Of a stretch of 22,952 nt of DNA, positions 6,574 through 12,970 are shown one piece after another. The notes under the pieces are model-generated. The model did no database searches and was not told where the DNA came from. It was given only the letters and a program-made list of their open reading frames with translations. Position 1 is the first letter of the stretch; each line of letters opens with the position of its first letter. The translations under genes were made by a program, and so were the position numbers. The DNA is from G039029935 sp039029935 (lineage in GTDB: Bacteria; Chloroflexota; Anaerolineae; Caldilineales; Caldilineaceae): positions 1 through 22,952 of the forward strand of contig JBCCFC010000035.1 in NCBI GenBank assembly GCA_039029935.1, written 5' to 3'.

Positions 6574-7275
6574 GTGACAACAGTATTGCCAACAGAAGAA
6601 CAGAAGCCTGTCTTTGTCAACGACATGTTTGCACGCATTGCACCAACCTATGATCTGATGAATCGGTTGATGACCTTTGGCATGGATCAGGGGTGGCGGC
6701 GTGAGTTGATTCGCTATTGTGATTTGCCAGCACATGGGGCGTTGCTGGATGTAGGGACCGGGACGGGGGATATTGCCTATGAAACCGAAAAAATTCATCC
6801 GGGGGTAACTGCATATGGCGCGGACTTTACTTATGAGATGATGGCGGTGGGTGCGGCGACGGGGCGACACTTGCCCTTTGCGCAGGCCGACACCTATGCG
6901 CTGCCCTATCCAGATGATACCTTTGATGCAGTGGTCAGTGGCTTCATGGTGCGCAACGTGGTGGATCGCGTGGCTGCGTTCCGAGAACAGGCGCGTGTAA
7001 CCAAGCCTGGTGGACGTGTCGTCTGTCTCGAAATTACACCGCCGGACAATACACCGTTAGGGCCGCTCTTTCAGGCATATTTTTTCCACGCCGTACCCAT
7101 TTTAGGGAATATCATCAGCGGCGATGGCGAAGCGTATTCATATCTGCCCCACAGCACTGTTGAGTTTCCGTCACCGGAATTGTTGCGTCAGTATATGGAG
7201 CAGGCTGGGTTACACAACACGTTTTACCGTGAACAGATGATGGGCGCAGTGGCGATTCATGTAGGCATGAAATGA
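6574..7275 (+). CDS. menG: UbiE/MenG-type quinone methyltransferase
   Basis: A 233-residue class I SAM methyltransferase with clear UbiE/MenG signatures: FVNDMFARIAPTYDLMNRLM at the N-terminus, SAM motif LLDVGTGTGDIAYE (about 57-70), ARVTKPGGRVVCLEITPP, and SGDGEAYSYLPHSTVEFP. These enzymes methylate demethylmenaquinol (or the ubiquinone precursor). In a Chloroflexota-like host the menaquinone role is the natural one. The start is a GTG with AGAAG about 9 bases upstream; no better start is seen. A second methyltransferase gene begins 4 bp after its stop. No other quinone-pathway gene is in the window, so a specialised UbiE paralogue cannot be excluded. Confidence 0.87.
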   Translation: MTTVLPTEEQKPVFVNDMFARIAPTYDLMNRLMTFGMDQGWRRELIRYCDLPAHGALLDVGTGTGDIAYETEKIHPGVTAYGADFTYEMMAVGAATGRHLPFAQADTYALPYPDDTFDAVVSGFMVRNVVDRVAAFREQARVTKPGGRVVCLEITPPDNTPLGPLFQAYFFHAVPILGNIISGDGEAYSYLPHSTVEFPSPELLRQYMEQAGLHNTFYREQMMGAVAIHVGMK

Positions 7276-7279
7276 ACTT

Positions 7280-8128
7280 ATGAGTGAAAATTACGAACGT
7301 GCAGCCCTGCGGGGCAACCCTAGTTTTGTGTGGCGAGCAGGGCAGGATCGACGATTGGGCATGATTCTCCAGTGGACCAAGTTACCCAAAGGGCCGACCT
7401 TGGCCGATATACTCTATACGGACGCAATGAGTGGCAAGGCTGACGAAGTAGAGGGCGCAGCAAGTGACCTTACTATAGATGAAGAGTCCAAGCTAGCGTA
7501 TATCCTTGTGGCTGGGTGTGGTGTGGGCATGTATGTCACGGCCTTGGAACCCTTTGCACAACAGGTTGTAGGCATGGATATTGAGCCGGAGCATCTCAAT
7601 CAAGCGGTCGAGAATGTCTCTGAGCAGACAAAGCTACAACAGGCAGCCGGTGAGCATATGCCTTATCCGGACGAGTTATTTGATTTGGTATTGAGCCATG
7701 AAGTGCTGGAACATGTTCAGGATGACCAAGCGGTGGTTGCCGAGATGGTACGGGCCTTGCGCAAGGGTGGAAGGGCGATTGTTTTTGTCCCCAATCGGTG
7801 GCATCCCTTTGAAACACATGGACACTATTGGCGGGGCAAATATTACTTTGGTAATACACCGTTGATCAACTATCTACCCGACGTTTGGCGCAACAAGTTG
7901 GCGCCTCATGTGCGCGCCTATACCTCACGGAAATTGCTCAAATTATTTCTAGGACAACCTGTGCGCGTGATACACCATACGCAAATCTTTCCGGGTTATG
8001 ACAACATTATACGCCACTATCCCAAAACTGGTACGTGGCTCCGTAACGTGACATATGCCTTGGAAAAGTCACCGTTGAAGATTTTGGGCAATAGTCATCT
8101 GCTTGTTGTAGAAAAGGTGGAGGAGTAG
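7280..8128 (+). CDS. Class I SAM-dependent methyltransferase (type 11)
   Basis: A 282-residue protein. SAM motif I is ILVAGCGVGMYVTAL (about 75-89), followed by GMDIEPEHLNQA (acidic strand-2 end), AAGEHMPYPDELFDLVLSHE, VLEHVQDD and ALRKGGRAIVFVPNRWHPF. This is the Methyltransf_11 layout. An additional N-terminal ~70 residues and a basic C-terminal ~80 residues (IRHYPKTGTWLRNVTYALEK) are not diagnostic to me; such tails occur in lipid and glycan methyltransferases. It is 4 bp downstream of the menG-like gene and co-directional, so the two are very likely co-transcribed. Substrate unknown. Confidence 0.85.
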   Translation: MSENYERAALRGNPSFVWRAGQDRRLGMILQWTKLPKGPTLADILYTDAMSGKADEVEGAASDLTIDEESKLAYILVAGCGVGMYVTALEPFAQQVVGMDIEPEHLNQAVENVSEQTKLQQAAGEHMPYPDELFDLVLSHEVLEHVQDDQAVVAEMVRALRKGGRAIVFVPNRWHPFETHGHYWRGKYYFGNTPLINYLPDVWRNKLAPHVRAYTSRKLLKLFLGQPVRVIHHTQIFPGYDNIIRHYPKTGTWLRNVTYALEKSPLKILGNSHLLVVEKVEE

Positions 8129-8147
8129 CACTAAATTTTTTTGATCT

Positions 8148-8330
8148 CTACCGACACCACGCTTCAATTTTTGAATGAGTGATACGGCCAGTGGTGTTTT
8201 GTAAGCTCTGTTGTGCCAATTGTACCATCTGTGGTGCAGATTCAAGACCGATGTAGCATTGGCAACCCGCGTTGAGCAGTTCTAAGGAACATGGATAAAA
8301 TAAGACTGGAAACTTACCCGGTGCAACGCG
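8148..8330 (-). pseudogene. Methyltransferase remnant (SAM-binding region only)
   Basis: The minus strand is open between two in-frame stops (8331-8333 and 8148-8150) without a start codon. The 60 codons read RVAPGKFPVLFYPCSLELLN followed by AGCQCYIGLESAPQMVQLAQ and QSLQNTTGRITHSKIEAW. The pattern G-x-F/P...LLxAGxxCYIGLxxxPxMVxxAxxxL is the motif I to motif II region of SAM methyltransferases. Nothing upstream or downstream continues it. It looks like a gene scrap lying between the plus-strand methyltransferase and the PPOX gene. Confidence 0.5.
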
Positions 8331-8840
8331 CTAGTCCAGCGGATAAAGATACCCACTCTCTACGCCCAAGAGACCATCAAATTTGTCCATATTCATTTGC
8401 TCGATATCCCATTTTGTCCAACGGGTAGGCGTCAACGCAATGACGACATCATCAAACTCAACATAGGCAGGACCGACCTGTGGATCAGCGAGTGCAACAG
8501 GTGTCAAATAGCGACGCTGTGCTTCTCGTACAAGAGCCGCACCTTCTTCACCACGAATGACGGTTGCCTGTCCAGAAACGGAAACACCCTGTTCGCGCCC
8601 AGGCACGCGCTTGTCAATCATCGCGCTTGCAATCGGCCTCGCCTCAACGTTGCGCACTTTCTGGCTCTTTGAACTTGTGGGAAAATATAAATAGCCATCT
8701 TTATACATATACCAGATGGCTGTTAGGTGGATTGAGCCGTCAACCCGCTGTGTTGCGAGGCTGGCGATATAACGACCATTTAAGAGTGACCGTATGAATT
8801 CATCGGGCATTGCTGGCAATAGCTCTTTTTGTTGACTCAT
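8331..8840 (-). CDS. Pyridoxamine 5'-phosphate oxidase-fold (PPOX) flavoprotein
   Basis: A 169-residue protein from the ATG at 8838-8840, which has AGAGG 7 bases upstream; a longer frame to 8858 lacks such a site. It starts MPDEFIRSLLNGRYIASLAT after a short leader, then shows the split-barrel pattern: GSIHLTAIWYMYKDGYLYFP, SSKSQKVRNVEARPIASAMI and GVSVSGQATVIRG. This is the PNPOx-like family that binds FMN or F420. The exact cofactor cannot be decided from the sequence. Single gene, tail to tail with a methyltransferase unit and followed downstream by a dead methyltransferase scrap. Confidence 0.85.
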   Translation of the reverse strand: MSQQKELLPAMPDEFIRSLLNGRYIASLATQRVDGSIHLTAIWYMYKDGYLYFPTSSKSQKVRNVEARPIASAMIDKRVPGREQGVSVSGQATVIRGEEGAALVREAQRRYLTPVALADPQVGPAYVEFDDVVIALTPTRWTKWDIEQMNMDKFDGLLGVESGYLYPLD

Positions 8841-8861
8841 ATTTTTTCCTCTAATCACAAA

Positions 8862-8939
8862 TTATTCAAGATACCACGCTCGCCACGCTTCAAACAGCGG
8901 CTCAAAATCGACTGGCTGCGCATCAAACACAATGGCGTC
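8862..8939 (-). pseudogene. Short coding-like remnant (C-terminal 25 codons, family unknown)
   Basis: Twenty-five codons end in TAA (8862-8864) and read DAIVFDAQPVDFEPLFEAW then RAWYLE. The composition is protein-like and ends naturally, but an in-frame stop lies directly upstream and no start exists. I do not recognise the family. It sits just upstream of the PPOX gene. Confidence 0.3.
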
Positions 8940-9013
8940 TTATCGAAACTGACTCACGAAAGCGTGTGGCTCATATGCCCTTACCCAGACAAGCCGTCAC
9001 ATCCAGAATATGC

Positions 9014-9142
9014 TTAAGGCTAATCCACAGAAATAATTACCCGCGGAGTAGGCGTTCTCTAACGCCGGTGGACTCGTGTACAACCTGCAATAGGACCCAG
9101 AGGGTACCCCGCTCACTCCGCGATTCTTGTGGAATGGCTTAA
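9014..9142. ncRNA. Candidate structured RNA (long bulged hairpin), strand uncertain
   Basis: Nested complementary arms: TTAAG (9014-9018)/CTTAA (9138-9142), TCCACA (9024-9029)/TGTGGA (9128-9133) and CGCGGAGT (9042-9049)/ACTCCGCG (9115-9122, perfect 8 bp). Inside are two small hairpins: GGCGTT-ctct-AACGCC (9051-9066) and ACCC-aga-GGGT (9095-9105). The overall shape is a closing stem, an interrupted second stem and internal hairpins, as in 6S-like or riboswitch-type RNAs. No ORF occupies the segment. I could not match it to a named family, and a foldback mobile element is the main alternative. Confidence 0.35.
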
Positions 9143-9194
9143 TTAGGTTGCCCATCTGCGAACGAACCGAATAGGCGAAGCTTACTATTCTGCA

Positions 9195-9443
9195 TTATCG
9201 TGAACGCTCTTGCGCAATTTGCTCGAAACGATTTTCAGGTACATTTTTGACCGCTGTGCGCGGATCAAAAATCTGTCCATTCATTGCAATATATACTCCT
9301 GTTGACAGGGTTTGTACAGCCGCCACCGCAAAGCCGACGTTGAAAATGGCATCTGTGGCTCGCAGCCGAGCTGGTTGCATTGCACCAACCAACACAATCG
9401 TTTTGTCTGGAATGTCGAGCAGAGCCAGCCCCGTTTCGTACCC
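9195..9443 (-). pseudogene. Asparaginase-family remnant (C-terminal half)
   Basis: Directly after the P450 stop codon, in the same frame, the minus strand reads GYETGLALLDIPDKTIVLVG, AMQPARLRATDAIFNVGFAV, AAVQTLSTGVYIAMNGQIFD and PRTAVKNVPENRFEQIAQER. The segments IPDKTIVLxGAMxPARxRxxDAxFN and GVYIAMNGxIFDP are those of the short N-terminal asparaginase-domain proteins (about 160 residues). The first half, with the catalytic Thr motif, is missing. It is therefore a broken gene whose break point coincides with the end of the P450 gene. Confidence 0.75.
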
Positions 9444-10628
9444 CTAAATCTTCTCAATCTCCACCAACAGTTCAAGTGGCGTTTCCCCTTTCGTAATGGG
9501 TTTGAGCGGCGGCTCTTCAACAAGGCGAAACGACTTGATGCGCTGGGTCAAGGTCTCAAGCGCAATCCTCATTTCCATACGCGCCAATTGCGCACCCGTG
9601 CAGAAGTGTGGCCCATACCCGAAGGTGAAGTGGCGGGCCTTTTTGCGTGTAATGTCAAACGTGTGCGGATTATCTATCGCATTCGGATCGCGGTTGACAG
9701 CAGGCACCAGCACAAAGGCAATGTCTCCTTTTTTGAAGTGAATGCCTTTATACTCGTAGTCATGTAAGGCCGCATGGGGTAGTGCCCAAGCCAGAGGTGA
9801 AAAGCGCATTCCCTCATCCACTGCGCCCGCTGCTAAGGATGGATTATTTTGCAGAAGGGCAAGCTGGTCAGGGTGGTGGAGCAAGGTGTGGATCGTCTGC
9901 GGCAGTTGATCCCGCGTTGTATCGACACCAGCCGAGGCAATCTCGCTTGCCAGATAGACCAGTTCATCTTCGGTCAGCCGATCCCCATCGATCTCGGCCA
10001 CAATCAACTCGCTAAAGACATCGCTGCCGAGGTTGCTTCGACGCTCCTTCAGCAAATCGCGCAGATAGGCGTGAACCTTACGGTTGGCCTCTTCCACTGG
10101 CGCAATATCATCACCACTCATCATCGCCTGCGATTTGCGCCCACCGATACCGATCCACTCATCCAAGCCCTCAACATCTCCATACGGTACGCCTAGCATC
10201 GGCCCCAGAATAAGAGCCGGAAATGGGGTACAGAACTCAGCGGTTAAATCGACTGTACCTTTATCAGGCATCTTATCGACCAAGCCGTTTGCAATCTCTT
10301 GAATGTTCTCTTTTAGCCCCTCAACAATCTGGTCGCGCAGCGCACGCATGACCAATGCTTGCAATCGACGATGATCTTGCCCATGTTTAAAGAGCAATTC
10401 GCTTTCGATGGCATTCGCAAGATAGGGTGAACGGTCACGGTTGATTTCTATGAAGAAAAAATTGAAATCGACACAACGCATGATGTGCATGGCATCTTCT
10501 TGATGAAAAAAGAAAATGCCGCGTTCGTTTTTACCATACCAATGCTGTTGACGTAACCCTTCAATGGTTTCGTATTTATCCGTTTTGAGTTCGTCCCAAT
10601 TCACGTCGATCCAAGGTGGCGTGGACAT
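9444..10628 (-). CDS. Cytochrome P450
   Basis: A 394-residue bacterial class P450, starting at the ATG at 10626-10628 with AGGAG 8 bases upstream (a longer TTG-start frame to 10646 is less likely). Hallmarks: I-helix oxygen-binding segment SAGVDTTRDQ (about 232-241), ExxR as EGMR (272-275), a PxxR-like stretch and the heme loop FTFGYGPHFCTGAQLAR with the ligand Cys at about 343. It is a soluble monooxygenase that needs external ferredoxin and reductase, none of which is nearby. It follows an FAD monooxygenase and a broken DUF3237 gene on the same strand. Substrate unknown; the context suggests an aromatic or small hydrophobic compound. Confidence 0.95.
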   Translation of the reverse strand: MSTPPWIDVNWDELKTDKYETIEGLRQQHWYGKNERGIFFFHQEDAMHIMRCVDFNFFFIEINRDRSPYLANAIESELLFKHGQDHRRLQALVMRALRDQIVEGLKENIQEIANGLVDKMPDKGTVDLTAEFCTPFPALILGPMLGVPYGDVEGLDEWIGIGGRKSQAMMSGDDIAPVEEANRKVHAYLRDLLKERRSNLGSDVFSELIVAEIDGDRLTEDELVYLASEIASAGVDTTRDQLPQTIHTLLHHPDQLALLQNNPSLAAGAVDEGMRFSPLAWALPHAALHDYEYKGIHFKKGDIAFVLVPAVNRDPNAIDNPHTFDITRKKARHFTFGYGPHFCTGAQLARMEMRIALETLTQRIKSFRLVEEPPLKPITKGETPLELLVEIEKI

Positions 10629-10644
10629 GTTCGCTTCTCCTATC

Positions 10645-10725
10645 AATCAAAACCAGTGTCGCAGATTGTCAACCTGCGCAATCAGATTGGCAATCTGTTC
10701 TACTGGCTTATGTGTAATCAAAACC
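10645..10725. repeat. Dispersed repeat copy 2 with 10-bp flanking direct repeats
   Basis: The 61-bp segment 10655-10715 aligns end to end with 632-694. It is bordered by AATCAAAACC at 10645-10654 and again at 10716-10725, a perfect 10-bp direct repeat. That is what a target-site duplication would look like. The insert supplies the last part of the broken DUF3237 frame and the region just before the P450 ribosome site. Confidence 0.6.
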
Positions 10726-10889
10726 GTCCCGGCCCAACATTCAGAAATTTTCCATTGGCGCGCTCTCCACGCACGGCCAACGATGGGAATGATACGTCGT
10801 TTGCCAGCCCACTCTGCACCAAGTGCTACAATGGGACTTAGCTCGATATAAAAATCGCAAAAACGTGATAATGTTGGACTATCTGTCAT
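10647..10889 (-). pseudogene. DUF3237-like gene, frameshifted and truncated by a repeat
   Basis: The 80-codon frame starts at an ATG overlapping the stop of the FAD monooxygenase gene (ATGA). Residues 7-40 read LSRFCDFYIELSPIVALGAE then WAGKRRIIPIVGRAW, which match the DUF3237 family (V/IxxGPxxxLGxxxxGxRRxIPIxGG). After that the frame stops resembling the family, while the +1 frame reads ANGKFLNVGPGRF, like the family's next segment. A frameshift is therefore likely. The last ~20 codons are translated from the 61-bp dispersed repeat. The family is often found with aromatic-compound enzymes but has no settled function. Residual translation cannot be excluded. Confidence 0.55.
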
Positions 10890-12127
10890 TTGTTCACTTG
10901 CTTGAGATCAAAGCCAGCGGTCTTTTTATAGCGAGACGAGATGGCCTCTAGCTCTTCGGCTGATATCACATCCTCAATCCGTTCAAAGCCGTTGGGGGCG
11001 CGCTCCTCAACAATGTTTAGAATGATGTCCGGCCCTTCGCCTCGATTGGCATGGACAATCTTAGCCGTTGCGGGACGACGCACGGACTCGTATGAATCAA
11101 GTGCCTCTGAAATCGACGTGCCAGAAGCCAACGCATCCGCCAAGCACTCTGCATCCAGCACAGCCTGTGATGCCCCATTAGAGCCGATGGGATACATGGG
11201 ATGGGCAGCATCGCCGAGCAGCGTCATGTTGCCATGTGTCCAGCGAGGCAGTGGATCACGGTCTGTCATGGGGTACTGGTAAATCTTTTCAGCAGAGTTG
11301 ATGACTGCCGGAACATTGAGCCATCCCCAATCGCCCCATGCTTCAAATGGCTGATAGAAGACCTCTTTATCGACCTCGTTGGTCCAACTTTGGTCGAGTT
11401 GCTGCCAATCTGGGACTCTCAACTCGGCAATCCAATTCATCAAGCAGCGACCATCCTCATCAGGCTTGCTAATCGGATAACAGACCCACTTTTCATCATA
11501 ATGCCCGCCCATGATCATCGTGCGCCCATCCATATAGGGCACATCGACAGTGGTAAAGCGCCACAACAAGTTGCCGCTGTAGAGTGGCTCGCCTTCTTCT
11601 GGATACAGGATAGAGCGCACTGTCGATTTGATGCCATCCGCCGCAATCAAGCAACAGCCCTGAATGGTCACGGTGTCACCTGCTGACGTTCGCAGTGTCA
11701 CCTCGACTCCATCCTCGACATCGCTCCATGATTCAAGCGCATGATCCGTCAACACTGCATCTTGGCCGATACGAGCCTGTACCTCGTTATACAGCAGCAT
11801 TTGGAAGAAACCACGATGAATCGACACCTGTGGATAGCGATAGCCTGCACCAATACCACGTGGCTCGGCTTTGATCTTCTTGCCAAATTTGTTGCAGAAA
11901 TGCAGTGTGCTTGTCTCGACACCATTGGCGACAAGCTGCTGTTGCAACCCTAAATTGTGAAAGACCCGTACCGAGTGGGGAAGTAGGTTGATCCCGACCC
12001 CCAGAGGTTTCAATTCGGGCACAGCCTCATACACACGGACAGGAATATCGCGCTGATGTAATAACAACGCAAGTGTCAGGCCACCCGGCCCAGCACCTGC
12101 AATAATGACTGGATTTGGTGTGTTCAT
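10886..12127 (-). CDS. FAD-dependent aromatic-ring monooxygenase (class A)
   Basis: A 413-residue single-component flavoprotein monooxygenase. Motifs in order: GAGPGG (11-16) for FAD binding, the DG motif LIAADGIKSTVR (about 159-170) for NAD(P)H and FAD, and GD in TLLGDAAHPMYPIGSNGASQ (about 301-320). These belong to the salicylate/3-hydroxybenzoate hydroxylase group, which hydroxylates an activated ring with NAD(P)H and O2. The specific substrate is unknown. AGGGGA sits 3-4 bases before the ATG. A promoter-like pair lies upstream at 12169-12198. It overlaps the DUF3237 remnant by 4 bp, and the P450 follows, so the three formed an operon. Confidence 0.93.
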   Translation of the reverse strand: MNTPNPVIIAGAGPGGLTLALLLHQRDIPVRVYEAVPELKPLGVGINLLPHSVRVFHNLGLQQQLVANGVETSTLHFCNKFGKKIKAEPRGIGAGYRYPQVSIHRGFFQMLLYNEVQARIGQDAVLTDHALESWSDVEDGVEVTLRTSAGDTVTIQGCCLIAADGIKSTVRSILYPEEGEPLYSGNLLWRFTTVDVPYMDGRTMIMGGHYDEKWVCYPISKPDEDGRCLMNWIAELRVPDWQQLDQSWTNEVDKEVFYQPFEAWGDWGWLNVPAVINSAEKIYQYPMTDRDPLPRWTHGNMTLLGDAAHPMYPIGSNGASQAVLDAECLADALASGTSISEALDSYESVRRPATAKIVHANRGEGPDIILNIVEERAPNGFERIEDVISAEELEAISSRYKKTAGFDLKQVNK

Positions 12128-12168
12128 GATCCCCTTTACCTAACAAAAATAGTCTCGTTATTTTGCCT

Positions 12169-12198
12169 ATCATAGATATGCAGAATAGCATAGAACAA
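12169..12198 (-). promoter_or_regulatory. Candidate sigma-70 promoter for the FAD monooxygenase unit
   Basis: Read on the minus strand: TTGTTC (12193-12198), an 18-base spacer and TATGAT (12169-12174), about 40 bp before the monooxygenase ATG. It begins directly after the T-tract of the upstream terminator, a common compact arrangement. Confidence 0.45.
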
Positions 12199-12230
12199 AA
12201 AAACGCACAACCAAAGATGGCTGTGCGTTT
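12194..12230 (-). terminator. Rho-independent terminator after the sulfatase/sulfotransferase unit
   Basis: Stem AAACGCACA (12201-12209)/TGTGCGTTT (12222-12230), with an inner CC/GG pair. It is followed on the minus strand by seven Ts. It ends the leftward transcript from 14404 before the FAD monooxygenase promoter. Confidence 0.8.
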
Positions 12231-12251
12231 AGGGTCCACTTGGGGTAGGTG

Positions 12252-12362
12252 TCAACCTATGGAGTGCCAAGCTGTGTGCCCCTCTTCTAACCAGCGCGCA
12301 CAGTCCACGCTCAATACCTGAGACTTGGTTATCTCGTACATAGCCAATTCATCCGCCGATAG
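12252..12362 (-). pseudogene. Sulfotransferase C-terminal remnant
   Basis: Five bases past the stop of the sulfotransferase N-terminal part, another minus-strand frame reads LSADELAMYEITKSQVLSVD then CARWLEEGHTAW and ends at TGA (12252-12254). The pattern LSxxELAxYxxxxxxxLxxDCARWLExG is the C-terminus of bacterial PAPS sulfotransferases. The ~70-90 residues that normally separate the two parts are missing. Confidence 0.7.
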
Positions 12363-12367
12363 CCTTC

Positions 12368-12922
12368 CTACTCCCACTCAAACCAGCCTTGGCTAATCCA
12401 ACTTTGCCAGAAGACATGGACATCTTCGGGGCAGCGTGGACATGGCTCTCCGACTAAATCAGGGGCATCATTGATTTTTTTATAGAAACCCTCTCTGTAG
12501 TTCGCATAATGATTCCACAGCGACATAAACACGTCGCGAGCATCCCGTCCAACCACTAGATATTTGACTTGAGGATAGAAAGGCAACCCATCCAATGGTA
12601 CATGAGTTTTGATAAATCGGCGGTGTGTTTGCGCCTCTAGTGTCTCATATAACGCTCCAATTTCACGGCTAAAGACAGCGTTCAACCAAAAGCTGGACGC
12701 TTTGTCTGGGAGTGGTATCCGCTCGGACATATGGGCCTCATGGTTATCGAGACCATGAACAATGAGTTCGCGCACAATCACCTGAACCCAGGTAGTGCCA
12801 GACTTAATCGAGGTTGAGATGACAATATCATCGTTGCGCGGTGAATATGCCTCCCAGCGGGCGCTATCCATGTGGTGATTTTGATAGACGCGTGTTACTT
12901 GTGGTTGTTGATCTGAATCCAT
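12368..12922 (-). pseudogene. PAPS-dependent sulfotransferase, internally deleted
   Basis: The remaining frame encodes 184 residues (start ATG 12920-12922, GGAG 6 bases upstream; an in-frame GTG at 12934 is an alternative). The PAPS-binding loop is STSIKSGTTWVQV and the 3'-phosphate site is VVGRDARDVFMSLWNHYANY. Such enzymes transfer sulfate from PAPS to hydroxyls and are usually near 280-300 residues. Here the frame stops at WFEWE, and the family's C-terminus appears 5 bp later in another frame, so an internal deletion with frameshift removed the middle. It lies 48 bp after the sulfatase gene and shares its transcript. The product is probably inactive. Confidence 0.75.
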
Positions 12923-12970
12923 ATTGTTCTCCACACCATGCCCCTACTGACAAATGCGCCACCCTCAGCA

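Noticed and set aside
9195..9500. P450-asparaginase fusion by stop-codon readthrough
   Set aside because: The P450 C-terminus is complete and the asparaginase part lacks its catalytic N-terminal half, so a functional fusion is implausible.
9312..9767. Plus-strand ORF of 151 codons
   Set aside because: Antisense to the P450 C-terminus and the asparaginase remnant; no recognisable motif of its own.
11201..11686. Plus-strand ORF of 161 codons
   Set aside because: Antisense to the FAD monooxygenase, whose motifs are complete.
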